A stretch of 64,000 nucleotides of DNA from Thioclava sp. GXIMD2076. Its GTDB lineage: Bacteria > Pseudomonadota > Alphaproteobacteria > Rhodobacterales > Rhodobacteraceae. Each line of letters begins with the position of its first letter. Within the stretch, counting starts at the first letter, position 1. Of this stretch, positions 26,061 through 34,532 are shown piece after piece. The stretch lies in the NCBI RefSeq assembly GCF_037949795.1, contig NZ_CP149934.1, positions 310,001 to 374,000 on the forward strand, given 5' to 3'. Below the pieces are notes generated by a model. That model had not been told where the DNA came from and ran no database searches. It saw only the letters and a program-made list of their open reading frames with translations. The translations under genes were made by a program, and so were the position numbers.

Positions 26061-27218
26061 TCAGCCATCGCCCAATGCGAGCGGCTTGAAGGAGCCATCC
26101 GCCTGAATCTCGGTCAGGAACACGTCATCCGAGCCCTGATTGTCGCCGGCGCCATAAGTGAGCGAGAAGCCACCCAGATCGAGTGTGCCCAGATCTTGCA
26201 ATGCGGCCAGGTAGCTTTCGCGGGTCACATCGGTCCCCGCTTTTTCGAGCGCAGCCAATGCAACACGGCCGGTGATATAGCCTTCGAGCGTCACGAAGCC
26301 CGGTGCAGCATCGGGCGCGACCGTTTTCAGGGCGGCCTGATATTGCTTCACGAGCGGCAGGCTGTCATCCCACGGGAAGGGCACGACCTGGCTGATAATG
26401 ACGCCCTCGCCTTCTGCTCCGAGCTCTTTGGAGAGCGCATCGGACCCCACGAAGGAAATATTCACGAAGACCGCATCCATCTTCATCTTATGAGCCAGTT
26501 TGATGAATTCCGCGATGGGTTTATAGGCCCCCACCATCACAACGGCCTGCGGATTGGCCTTGCGGATATCCAGAAGCGCGGTCTTCACCGCGACCGTGTT
26601 GCGGGTGTAGGTGCCCTCTGCCACCAGCGACATACCGCGATCGGTCAACGCCTTGGTCACGCCCTCGAGCCCGACGCGGCCGAACCCGTCATCCTGATAA
26701 AGAATGGCGATATCTTTCAGGCCCAGAGTGCCCACCAGATAATCGATCCAGACTTTGGTCTCGGCGCCATAGGTAGCACGGATATTCACCACATTGGTCA
26801 ATTTGGGGTCGCGGAGGAAGCCCGCACCGGTGAACGGGCCGATATAGGGCATGCCCGCCTCGGTGGCCAAGGGCTGTGTGGCCTGTGTCGTGGGGGTGCC
26901 GACCGGACCGATCAGCCCCAGATAGTCGTTGCCGGTGATGACGCTGCGCACCTGCTCGACAGAGCGATCGGGTTCGTAGCCATCGTCGAAGCCCTCGACC
27001 GAAACCTTGCGCCCGTTGACGCCGCCTGCGGCATTAGCCTCTTCGAAGGCGGCCTTGATGCCAAGGTTCATCCCCGTCCCCAGAGCGGCTGCAGGCCCCT
27101 CCATTGCCGCCACCTGCGCAAAGCTCACCGAACTGTCGGTCACACCCTGCTCTGCCCAGACCGGCGCCGCCGCAATGACGGATGCTGCCGTCAGCGCACC
27201 CCAAAATGACTTGATCAT
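26061..27218 (-). CDS. Branched-chain-amino-acid-type (HAAT) periplasmic binding protein
   Basis: A 385-residue type-1 periplasmic binding protein of the LivJ/HAAT group. Signal peptide residues 1-24 (MIKSFWGALTAASVIAAAPVWA). Mature motifs include FAQVAAMEGPAAALGTGMNLGIKAAFEEANAAGGVNGRKV, GYEPDRSVEQVRSVI, LIGPVGTPTTQATQPLA and a type-typical YQDDGFGRVGLEGV. ATG 27218 gives the best spacing to GGGAAGGG; ATG 27224 is two codons longer. No LivHMGF transport genes are adjacent; the downstream gene is a chemoreceptor. It may therefore act as a sensory ligand carrier, or serve a transporter encoded elsewhere. The ligand is unknown. Confidence 0.88.
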   Translation of the reverse strand: MIKSFWGALTAASVIAAAPVWAEQGVTDSSVSFAQVAAMEGPAAALGTGMNLGIKAAFEEANAAGGVNGRKVSVEGFDDGYEPDRSVEQVRSVITGNDYLGLIGPVGTPTTQATQPLATEAGMPYIGPFTGAGFLRDPKLTNVVNIRATYGAETKVWIDYLVGTLGLKDIAILYQDDGFGRVGLEGVTKALTDRGMSLVAEGTYTRNTVAVKTALLDIRKANPQAVVMVGAYKPIAEFIKLAHKMKMDAVFVNISFVGSDALSKELGAEGEGVIISQVVPFPWDDSLPLVKQYQAALKTVAPDAAPGFVTLEGYITGRVALAALEKAGTDVTRESYLAALQDLGTLDLGGFSLTYGAGDNQGSDDVFLTEIQADGSFKPLALGDG

Positions 27219-27407
27219 TCTCATCCCTTCCCGCGATTGATGTCGGCAGCAGGATGACAACCAAAAGTTTTTTATCCCTTATCGGCACACGTTTTTGGAG
27301 AACGTGGTAAACAATTCCCGAAATGCAGGGACTATCCCTTAACGGAGACGCGGATCCGCCTCGGTGCCAAAGCGAATCCTCGACTCTCCGGATCGATAAA
27401 ATTATAA

Positions 27408-27422
27408 GAACATAACAGGAAC
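27408..27422 (+). promoter_or_regulatory. LexA (SOS) box, GAAC-N7-GAAC
   Basis: GAAC at 27408-27411 and GAAC at 27419-27422 are separated by exactly 7 nt and lie 15-29 bp before the imuB ATG. This direct repeat (GTTC-N7-GTTC on the other strand) is the established LexA site of alphaproteobacteria. It predicts DNA-damage induction of imuB-dnaE2. Confidence 0.88.
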
Positions 27423-27436
27423 AAAAAGGACCTGTC

Positions 27437-28906
27437 ATGTTTGCTGCACAGGACAGACGCATCATCAGCATGTGGTTTCCAAGACTGGCCACAGACCGCG
27501 TTTTACGCGGCTCTTCCGTCACGGGCCCCTTCGCACTTACGCTGCGCGTGGTCAATGCCGAGCGCCTCAGCTGCCTGAACGATGCGGCCGAGAAGGCAGG
27601 TCTGGCGCGCGGGATGAGTGCGGCCGATGCCCGTGCCTTCTGCCCCGATCTCCTCACTGCCCCTGCCCGCCCCGATCTCGATGCCCGTTTCCTGTCGGGG
27701 CTGCGCCGATGGGCGTTGCGCTATTGTCCCTGGGTCGGGCGCGAGGGCGCGGATGGGCTGGTACTGGATGTGACGGGCTCCACGCATCTCTTTGGCGGCG
27801 AGGCGCAGATGCTGGAGGATATGCGCGCGCGCGCGCTCCGCACCGGTCTGACCTTGCGGTTGGGGGCCGGACATACCCGCGGCGCGGCATGGGCTTTTGC
27901 GCATTACGGGCAAGGACATATACAGGATCTGGCCGAGCTGCCGGTGGCCGCGCTGCGGATTGATCCGCAGACTGTCACCGCCCTCCAGCGGCTGGGGCTG
28001 CGCCAGATCGGCGATCTGCAGAGCGCGGCCCGCGCGCCTCTGGCGCGGCGTTTCGGGGTGGGGCTGATGGAACGGCTCGATCAGGCGATGGGCATCATGC
28101 CCGAACCGGTCACTCCCGAGGAGGAAGCCCCCAGCTTTGCCACCCGCATGAGCCTGCCCGAGCCGATCGGGCTCAGCGCCGATGTCATGGGCGGGGTCGA
28201 GCGGTTGCTGGTGCCGCTTTGCGACAAGCTCGCCCGCCATGAGAAAGGCGCGCGCCGATTGCTCCTGACGCTGCGCCGTGTCGATCAGGCGAGCCAGCAG
28301 GTCGAGTTGCGTCTGGCTGCCCCCATGCGCGATCCCGCCCGTATCCTGCCGCTTTTCGCGCGCGGGGTGGCGGAGGTCGATGCAGGGTTCGGCATCGATA
28401 TGCTGCGCCTCGAAGCGGTGGGGATCGAACCTCTGGCCATGGTCCAGCTGGGCCATGCGCGCCATAATCCCGACCAGCTAGACGATCTGGTAACCCGTCT
28501 GGGCACACGGATCGGGCTGGAGAACATCCAGCGCTTCCTACCCGCCGAAAGCCATATCCCCGAACGCGCCTTCACCCTTGCGGCCGCCGCCTTCAGCACG
28601 CCCGATCCGGCATGGAGCGCGCCCCGCCCGCGCCCCGTGCAGATTTTCCCGCCCGAGCCGGTCACCGGCACCATGGGAGAGGAGACCCCGCGCCCGCCCG
28701 CCCGTTTCCGCTGGCGGCGCATGGGCTTCGAGACCGGTCGCACCACCGGCCCCGAACGCATCGCCCCCGAATGGTGGCTGCCCGATGAGGGCCGCCATGC
28801 GGGGCTGCGCGATTACTGGCAGGTGGACACGCGCGAGGGCCGCAGGCTCTGGCTGTTCTATACGCCGCAAAATCCCGCATGGTTCGTCCAGGGAGAATTC
28901 GCATGA
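27437..28906 (+). CDS. imuB: ImuB, Y-family polymerase-like protein of the SOS mutasome
   Basis: A 489-residue DinB/UmuC-like protein (RIISMWFPRLATDRVLRG at the N-terminus, GLARGMSAADARAFCPDLL, ADGLVLDVTGSTHLFGG, LRLGAGHTRGAAWAFA). ImuB proteins are catalytically inactive Y-family homologues that link the beta clamp to DnaE2 for translesion synthesis. AAAAAGGACC precedes ATG 27437, and a LexA box lies directly upstream. The TGA overlaps the dnaE2 ATG (ATGA), giving translational coupling. The usual partner gene imuA is not upstream: the next gene is a divergent binding protein. Confidence 0.94.
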   Translation: MFAAQDRRIISMWFPRLATDRVLRGSSVTGPFALTLRVVNAERLSCLNDAAEKAGLARGMSAADARAFCPDLLTAPARPDLDARFLSGLRRWALRYCPWVGREGADGLVLDVTGSTHLFGGEAQMLEDMRARALRTGLTLRLGAGHTRGAAWAFAHYGQGHIQDLAELPVAALRIDPQTVTALQRLGLRQIGDLQSAARAPLARRFGVGLMERLDQAMGIMPEPVTPEEEAPSFATRMSLPEPIGLSADVMGGVERLLVPLCDKLARHEKGARRLLLTLRRVDQASQQVELRLAAPMRDPARILPLFARGVAEVDAGFGIDMLRLEAVGIEPLAMVQLGHARHNPDQLDDLVTRLGTRIGLENIQRFLPAESHIPERAFTLAAAAFSTPDPAWSAPRPRPVQIFPPEPVTGTMGEETPRPPARFRWRRMGFETGRTTGPERIAPEWWLPDEGRHAGLRDYWQVDTREGRRLWLFYTPQNPAWFVQGEFA

Positions 28907-31900
28907 GCTATGCCGAACTCTGTGTCACCTCCAATTTCACCTTCCTCACCGGTGCCTCGCATCCCGAGGAGCTGATGCTGCGCGCGACCGAGCTGGGGCT
29001 CGAGGCGATTGCCCTCACCGACCGCAACTCTCTGGCGGGTGTGGTGCGGGCCTATTCGGCGCTCAAGGCGCTGCGCGAGGAGATGACGCAAAGCCTGCGG
29101 GTGCGATCCTCTTCGCAGGTCGATACCTGTTCGCGCCAGGAGATGGGCCAGCCCAAGGATCTGCCGGTGCCGCCCGCGCCCAGACTACCGCGGCTCATCG
29201 TGGGGGCGCGGCTGGTGCTGCGCGATGATCCGGTCGAATGGGTGGCGCTGCCCACCGATCTGGCCGCCTATCAGCGGCTCTCGCGGCTCCTCAGCCTTGG
29301 TAAAAGGCGCGCGGGAAAGGGCGAGTGCCATCTGGAGCTGGCCGATCTGCTGGAGCACTGCGAGGGGGTGATCCTCATCGCCCTGCCCCCCGCCGATCCT
29401 GCACTGGCCGCCCGCCCCTTGGGCCGGATGCAGCGCCGCTATCCGGGCTATGTGTTTACCGGCGCAGCGCCGCGTTATGACGGCTCGGATCAGGCGTGGT
29501 TCGATGCCTGCGCGGCCCTCGCGCTACGGGCCTCGGCGCCGATGGTGGCGGTGGGCGATGTGCTCATGCACCGCGCCCATCGCCGCCAGCTGGCCGATGT
29601 GCTGACCTGCCTGCGCGAGGGGATGAAGATCGACGATATCGGCACACGCGCCCTGCCCAATGCCGAACGCCGCCTGAAAGGCGCGCCCGATATGGCGCGG
29701 CTCTATCACCGCCATCCGGCAGCGCTTAAACGCAGTCTCGAAATCGCGGCGCGCTGCAGCTTCTGCCTGAGCGAGCTGAGCTACCAATATCCGCTCGAGG
29801 AGACCGGCGAGGAAACACCCCAGACCCGCCTCGAACGGCTGGCGCAGGAGGGGCTGGCGCGGCGCTATCCGCGCGGGGCAACGGCGCGGGTCTACGGGCT
29901 GATGGCCAAGGAGCTGGAACTGGTGGGCGATCTGGGCTACGCGCCCTATTTCCTGACCGTTTATGATATCGTGACCGAGGCACGCAGCCGTGGCATCCTG
30001 TGTCAGGGGCGGGGCTCTGCGGCCAATTCGATCCTGTGCTACCTTCTCGGCATCACCGATGTCTCTCCCGATATGATCGGCATGGTCTTCGAGCGGTTCA
30101 TCTCGCGCCATCGGGGCGAGCCGCCCGATATCGATGTCGATTTCGAGCATGAACGGCGCGAGGAGGTGATCCAGTGGATCTACCAGCGCTACGGGCGCGA
30201 GCGGGCGGGGCTCTGCGCCACCGTCATCCATTTCCGCACCCGCGCCGCCATCCGCGAGGTGGGCAAGGTGATGGGGCTGAGCGAGGATGTCACGGCGCGG
30301 CTTTCGGGCGATATCTGGGGGATGTCGAATGCCGGAACCGACCTTGACCGCGTGCGCGAGCTGGGCCTCGACCCGAGCGATCATCGCCTCGCGCTGACAT
30401 TGCGGCTCATTGGCGAGATCATCGGTTTTCCGCGCCATCTGAGCCAGCATGTGGGCGGCTTCATCATCACCCAAGGGCGGCTCGATGACCTCTGCCCGAT
30501 CGAGAATGCCGCGATGGAGGGGCGCACCTGTATCGAATGGGACAAGGACGATATCGACGCGCTCGGCATTCTCAAGGTGGATGTGCTGTCTTTGGGCATG
30601 CTGACCTGTCTGCGCAAGAGTTTCGATCTGCTGGAGGAGCACGAAGGCATCCGGCATAGCCTCGACAGCGTTCCGCAGGACGACGGACCAACCTATGCGA
30701 TGCTCCAGCGCGCCGATGCGGTGGGGGTGTTTCAGGTGGAAAGCCGCGCACAGATGAACTTCCTGCCGCGGATGAAGCCGAAGGAGTTCTACGATCTGGT
30801 GATCGAGGTGGCCATCGTGCGGCCCGGCCCCATCCAGGGCGGCATGGTCAAACCCTATATACGCCGCCGTCAGGGGCTGGAGGCGCCAGAGCCCTTCGGT
30901 CCCGAGCTGGAGGCCGTGACCCGCAAGACGCTGGGCGTGCCGCTCTTTCAGGAACAGGCCATGCAGATCGCAGTGATCGGGGCGGGCTATACGGCAGAAG
31001 AGGCCGACAAGCTGCGCCGCTCGCTGGCCTCGTTCCGGCGGATGGGCACGATCGGCGAGCATCGCGATCGTTTCGTCCGCGGAATGAAGGCGCGCGGCTA
31101 TAGCGACGCGGTGGCCGAGGCCTGTTTCGCCCAGATCGAAGGCTTTGCCGATTACGGTTTTCCCGAAAGCCATGCGGCGGCCTTTGCCATGCTGACCTAT
31201 GTCTCCTCGTGGTTCAAATGCACCTATCCCGCGATCTTCACCTGTGCGCTTCTCAATTCGCAGCCGATGGGGTTCTATGCGCCCGCCCAGCTCGTGCGCG
31301 ATCTGCGCGAGCACGGGGTGGAGGTGCGGCCCATCTGTGTGAACCATTCCGCTTGGGACAACCGGCTGGAACGCCGTGCCGATGGGACGCTGGCCCTACG
31401 GCTCGGGTTCCGCCAGATCAAGGGCTTCCGCGCCGAGGATGCGGACTGGATCACGGGGGCACGCGGCAATGGCTATCCCGACCCCGAGAGCCTGTGGCTC
31501 AGGGCGGGCATCGCGCCCGCGGTGCTGGAACGGCTGGCCGAGGCCGATGCCTTCGGCGCGATGGGGCTGACACGGCGTGATGCGCTCTGGGCGGTGAAGG
31601 CGATCCGGGCGCCCGCGCCTTTGCCGCTGTTTTCGGACCCGCTTGATGGCGAAGGGCTGCGCGAGCCTGTGGTCACGCTCCCCAATATGCATCTGGGCGA
31701 GGAGGTGGTGGAGGATTATGTCGCCATGCGGCTGACCTTGCGCGCCCATCCGATGGAGCTGTTGCGCCCCTCCCTGCCCGAGACCCTGCCCCATGACCGG
31801 CTGACGGACGCGCCCTTGCGTCTGACCAAGATCTGCGGCCTCGTGATCACCCGCCAGCGCCCCGGCACCGCCTCTGGCGTGGTGTTCCTCACGCTTGAGG

Positions 31901-32217
31901 ACGAGACGGGGGTGGCCAATGTGGTGGTCTGGCCCAAGGTCTATCAACAGTTCCGCCGCGCCGTAATGGGAGGGCGCCTGTTGCGCGTGACCGGCAAACT
32001 GCAACGCGAGGGGATCGTCACCCATCTGATCGCTGCACGGATCGAGGATCTGTCGCACAGGCTCTCGGATCTGGGCCATCCGCTGGAGGATGTGATCGGC
32101 CAGACCCAGCCACAGGCCGATGACGCGCCCCGCCCCCGCCCGTCCCAGCCTCGTGGTTCGGCCCGCCACCCGCGCGAGCAGGCCAAACGGCTCTTTCCCA
32201 GCCGCGATTTCCATTAA
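28903..32217 (+). CDS. dnaE2: Error-prone DNA polymerase III alpha subunit
   Basis: A 1104-residue C-family polymerase used for damage-induced mutagenic synthesis with ImuB. The N-terminal PHP domain starts MSYAELCVTSNFTFLTGASHPEEL. The catalytic PPDIDVDFEHE motif lies at residues 407-417, and SSWFKCTYPAIFTCALLNSQPMGFY is typical of DnaE2. A C-terminal OB fold (LVITRQRPGTASGVVFLTLEDETG) ends in the KRLFPSRDFH tail typical of the family. The PHP domain contains an insertion at about residues 58-92 rich in Ser, Gln and Pro. ATG 28903 overlaps the imuB stop; a start 8 codons earlier would lie inside imuB. Confidence 0.96.
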   Translation: MSYAELCVTSNFTFLTGASHPEELMLRATELGLEAIALTDRNSLAGVVRAYSALKALREEMTQSLRVRSSSQVDTCSRQEMGQPKDLPVPPAPRLPRLIVGARLVLRDDPVEWVALPTDLAAYQRLSRLLSLGKRRAGKGECHLELADLLEHCEGVILIALPPADPALAARPLGRMQRRYPGYVFTGAAPRYDGSDQAWFDACAALALRASAPMVAVGDVLMHRAHRRQLADVLTCLREGMKIDDIGTRALPNAERRLKGAPDMARLYHRHPAALKRSLEIAARCSFCLSELSYQYPLEETGEETPQTRLERLAQEGLARRYPRGATARVYGLMAKELELVGDLGYAPYFLTVYDIVTEARSRGILCQGRGSAANSILCYLLGITDVSPDMIGMVFERFISRHRGEPPDIDVDFEHERREEVIQWIYQRYGRERAGLCATVIHFRTRAAIREVGKVMGLSEDVTARLSGDIWGMSNAGTDLDRVRELGLDPSDHRLALTLRLIGEIIGFPRHLSQHVGGFIITQGRLDDLCPIENAAMEGRTCIEWDKDDIDALGILKVDVLSLGMLTCLRKSFDLLEEHEGIRHSLDSVPQDDGPTYAMLQRADAVGVFQVESRAQMNFLPRMKPKEFYDLVIEVAIVRPGPIQGGMVKPYIRRRQGLEAPEPFGPELEAVTRKTLGVPLFQEQAMQIAVIGAGYTAEEADKLRRSLASFRRMGTIGEHRDRFVRGMKARGYSDAVAEACFAQIEGFADYGFPESHAAAFAMLTYVSSWFKCTYPAIFTCALLNSQPMGFYAPAQLVRDLREHGVEVRPICVNHSAWDNRLERRADGTLALRLGFRQIKGFRAEDADWITGARGNGYPDPESLWLRAGIAPAVLERLAEADAFGAMGLTRRDALWAVKAIRAPAPLPLFSDPLDGEGLREPVVTLPNMHLGEEVVEDYVAMRLTLRAHPMELLRPSLPETLPHDRLTDAPLRLTKICGLVITRQRPGTASGVVFLTLEDETGVANVVVWPKVYQQFRRAVMGGRLLRVTGKLQREGIVTHLIAARIEDLSHRLSDLGHPLEDVIGQTQPQADDAPRPRPSQPRGSARHPREQAKRLFPSRDFH

Positions 32218-32338
32218 GGTGCCACGATGGCGGGCCATGCACCAGATGCAAGGCGGCTCTGCAAAGAATCGGGCTTTCTGCAACGCGGCACATTGGGTAG
32301 TTTAACTCCAACGCAGCCAAGCGCTGCCCAGAATTTCG

Positions 32339-32408
32339 AAGGCTCTCTCCTCCTCCCTGAGCCTTGGAAACAGGCGGCGATCTCCTCCTCCTCCCTGAGA
32401 TCGCCGCC
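32339..32408 (+). ncRNA. CcsR/cuckoo-type small RNA: tandem hairpins with CCUCCUCCC loops
   Basis: Two consecutive stem-loops carry the same loop motif. Hairpin 1: AAGGCTC (32339-32345) pairs with GAGCCTT (32359-32365) around TCTCCTCCTCCCT. Hairpin 2: GGCGGCGATCTC (32373-32384) pairs with GAGATCGCCGCC (32397-32408) around CTCCTCCTCCCT. Two hairpins exposing CCUCCUCCC, an anti-Shine-Dalgarno-like sequence, are the defining architecture of the CcsR (Rhodobacter sphaeroides) and cuckoo RNA families, usually linked to stress responses. It lies in the 337-bp gap between dnaE2 and marR. The promoter and exact ends are not resolved, and no DUF1127 gene accompanies it here. Confidence 0.75.
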
Positions 32409-32554
32409 GCTCTAACCTCCTCTTGCTTTAATCGATCCTCACGAAATCGCATAATCGGGTTGTTTCGGGCTCTGGATTATTGCCAGTCCGGCAAATCAGG
32501 TTGTATGGACTGCAAGGCCCGCCCTTCCCTATCTGCCAGAGACCTGTTCCGCCC

Positions 32555-33019
32555 ATGACCACATCGCCTCCTCCGCATGAAGCCGGCTTCAACAAAGCCG
32601 AATGGCCGTTCTACTGGATCACACAGACGTCCTCGCGCTACATGCAGGTGATGGAGGCACGGCTGAAGGCCGAAGGGATGGACATCGCCTACTGGCGGGT
32701 GCTGATGTCGCTTTACGAGGACAAGGCACTGTCGATCTCGGAAATCTCGACCCATTGTATCATCAAGGCCAATACGGCGACGAAAATCATCCAGCGGATG
32801 ACGGCACAGGGGCTGGTGATGACCGGACCGCGGGCCAGCGATGGCCGTGTCACCGAAGTGACCTTGACCGATGCGGGCAACGAGATGCGGATGCGCGCAC
32901 GCAAGATCGCCGACGAGATCTTCGCCCATGCCTTCACGGGGTTTTCCCGTGAGGAACAGCTGGTGATGAACCTGCTTCTCGAGAAGGTCTTCGTCAATCT
33001 CGGCGAGCTGACCGCTTAG
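32555..33019 (+). CDS. MarR-family transcriptional regulator
   Basis: A 154-residue winged-helix regulator. WPFYWITQTSSRYMQVMEARLKAEGMDIAYWRVLMSLYED leads into the HTH SISEISTHCIIKANTATKIIQRMTAQGLV and the wing TGPRASDGRVTEVTLTDAGNEM. MarR proteins typically bind aromatic acids; IAA clusters usually carry a MarR regulator, IacR. The iac operon in this window has none beside it, so this gene, 19 kb from the iacH start, is a candidate. That link is inference. ATG 32555 fits the family start. Its stop overlaps the convergent gntR stop by three bases. Confidence 0.88.
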   Translation: MTTSPPPHEAGFNKAEWPFYWITQTSSRYMQVMEARLKAEGMDIAYWRVLMSLYEDKALSISEISTHCIIKANTATKIIQRMTAQGLVMTGPRASDGRVTEVTLTDAGNEMRMRARKIADEIFAHAFTGFSREEQLVMNLLLEKVFVNLGELTA

Positions 33020-33696
33020 GCGCGGCCCGCATCGCTATGGATACGGCGCGTGGCCTGCCATGCGCTGCGCACCAGATCCTCGGTCAGATCGGAGGCCGCA
33101 TCGCCATTCCCCGCACGGATCGCGGCGATCATCGCGGCATTGGCCTCGATCATCCGCTCCAGCATACCCGCATCGCGGATATAGGCACCATAGCGGTAAC
33201 GTAGCGCCGAGGTATCGAGCTGACGCAAAAGCCGCGCCAGAACCGGATTGCCGCAGGTCTCGTGCAGCATCATGGTCAGGCGGACATTGGCCTCGAATCC
33301 CTCGCTCAGATCCTGCGCCACCAATGCGGTGCGCATCTCGCCAAGACAGGTCTCGAGACGCAACGCGATGGCCTCGTGATCGGGATGTTCGGCCAGAAGC
33401 CGTGCACAGCTGCCCTCGAGCGGGATCCGGCACAGGGTGATATCATCGAGCGCCTTGAGCGACATGGGCGTCACGCTGGTCCCCAGCCGGGGCTTGCGTT
33501 CGACCAGCCCGCGCCCTTCGAGGATCTGGAATGCCTCACGCAGAGGCGAACGCGAGATCCCGAACCGCTCGCATATCTCGATCTCGCGCAGCTTCTCGCC
33601 GGGGCGGAACGCCTCACGGACGATAGCCGCTTCCAGCCGGTCTGCAATCTCCGCTCCGATCGAGCGCAGCTTCAACGGCCCGCCTATCTCGTCCAT
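33016..33696 (-). CDS. GntR-family (FadR/FCD subgroup) transcriptional regulator
   Basis: A 226-residue regulator. The N-terminal winged HTH (AAIVREAFRPGEKLREIEICERFGISRSPLREAFQILEGRGLVERKPRLGTSV) is followed by an all-helical FCD ligand-binding domain (residues about 90-215, with MLHETCGNPVLARLLRQL). GGAGAGGTG precedes ATG 33696. It is the last gene, 53 bp after the second permease, of a minus-strand operon that begins with a 2OG oxygenase. Its likely targets are the two GTATAC palindromes at 38589-38598 and 38655-38662 in that operon's divergent promoter. The ligand is unknown, perhaps a nucleoside-derived acid. Confidence 0.9.
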   Translation of the reverse strand: MDEIGGPLKLRSIGAEIADRLEAAIVREAFRPGEKLREIEICERFGISRSPLREAFQILEGRGLVERKPRLGTSVTPMSLKALDDITLCRIPLEGSCARLLAEHPDHEAIALRLETCLGEMRTALVAQDLSEGFEANVRLTMMLHETCGNPVLARLLRQLDTSALRYRYGAYIRDAGMLERMIEANAAMIAAIRAGNGDAASDLTEDLVRSAWQATRRIHSDAGRA

Positions 33697-33749
33697 CACA
33701 CCTCTCCGCGTCCCATCATCCGGCAATCATCCAAGATGTTCTTGCTGCG

Positions 33750-34532
33750 TCATTTCCGGCCAAACAGCAAGTCCGTCACGACGACAAGGGCGAGAGAGAC
33801 GATGATCGATACTGTGGAAACGGCGGCGGCCTCGGGCGTGAAGTTGAAACGCAGGTAATCATAGAGCTGGATCGGGAGAGGAGCAGAGCCCGTGCCCTTG
33901 AGCATATAGGAGATGCCGAAAGTATCGAAACTGATGATGAAGGCAAAGACCGCCCCCGTCGCAAGACCCGGCGCGATCAATGGCAGGGTGATGCGGCGGA
34001 AGGCTACCATGCGGGTAGCCCCCAGGGTGCGCGCGGCCAGCTCGCAGGCATCATCGCGCCCCTGTAGCACCGTCACCACATTGAGGAAGATGAAGGGCAG
34101 CGTCATCAGCACATGGCCCGTGAAGAGCGCGATCTTGTGCTCGGTCCCCACCCCGATCTCGAAGAAGAAGAACAAAAGCGCGATCGCCGTCAGGATCTCG
34201 GGCAGGATCAGCGGCAGGAGCATCAGGATACGCCAGCCCTCGCGCGCAGGCCCTGCATGGCGCACCACATAAAGCGCGGCCATCGTGCCGATCACCATCG
34301 ACACCGCCGTGGCCGAGCCCGCCAGAATGCTCGAATAGAGGATCGCGTCGATGAAGACCTTATTGCCCAGGAAGGTCCAGAACCAGCGCAGGGACAGGCC
34401 CTGCGGCGGGAAGGTCAGGAAGTTTCCGGCATTGAGCGAGGCCAGCACAACGATGACGATGGGCGCAAGCAAAAAGGCATAGACGCCGAAGCGCAATAGA
34501 CCCAGGAGAGGAGAGGCAAGCCGCATGGTCAT
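33750..34532 (-). CDS. Polyamine-type ABC transporter permease (PotC-like)
   Basis: A 260-residue inner-membrane permease with about six hydrophobic segments. The cytoplasmic EAA loop is DDACELAARTLGATRMVAFRRITLPLIAPGL (about residues 162-192), which docks on the ATPase. ATG 34532 overlaps the preceding permease stop (ATGA); ATG 34526 is two codons shorter. It belongs to the spermidine/putrescine/Fe3+ family, whose members import many cationic or small solutes. Operon company (2OG oxygenase, divergent nucleoside hydrolase) suggests a nucleoside-like or N-heterocyclic substrate rather than a polyamine, by inference. Confidence 0.9.
   Translation of the reverse strand: MTMRLASPLLGLLRFGVYAFLLAPIVIVVLASLNAGNFLTFPPQGLSLRWFWTFLGNKVFIDAILYSSILAGSATAVSMVIGTMAALYVVRHAGPAREGWRILMLLPLILPEILTAIALLFFFFEIGVGTEHKIALFTGHVLMTLPFIFLNVVTVLQGRDDACELAARTLGATRMVAFRRITLPLIAPGLATGAVFAFIISFDTFGISYMLKGTGSAPLPIQLYDYLRFNFTPEAAAVSTVSIIVSLALVVVTDLLFGRK

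Noticed and set aside
29524..31347. 607-residue open frame on the minus strand
   Set aside because: Antisense to dnaE2, whose motifs are complete; no recognisable domain.
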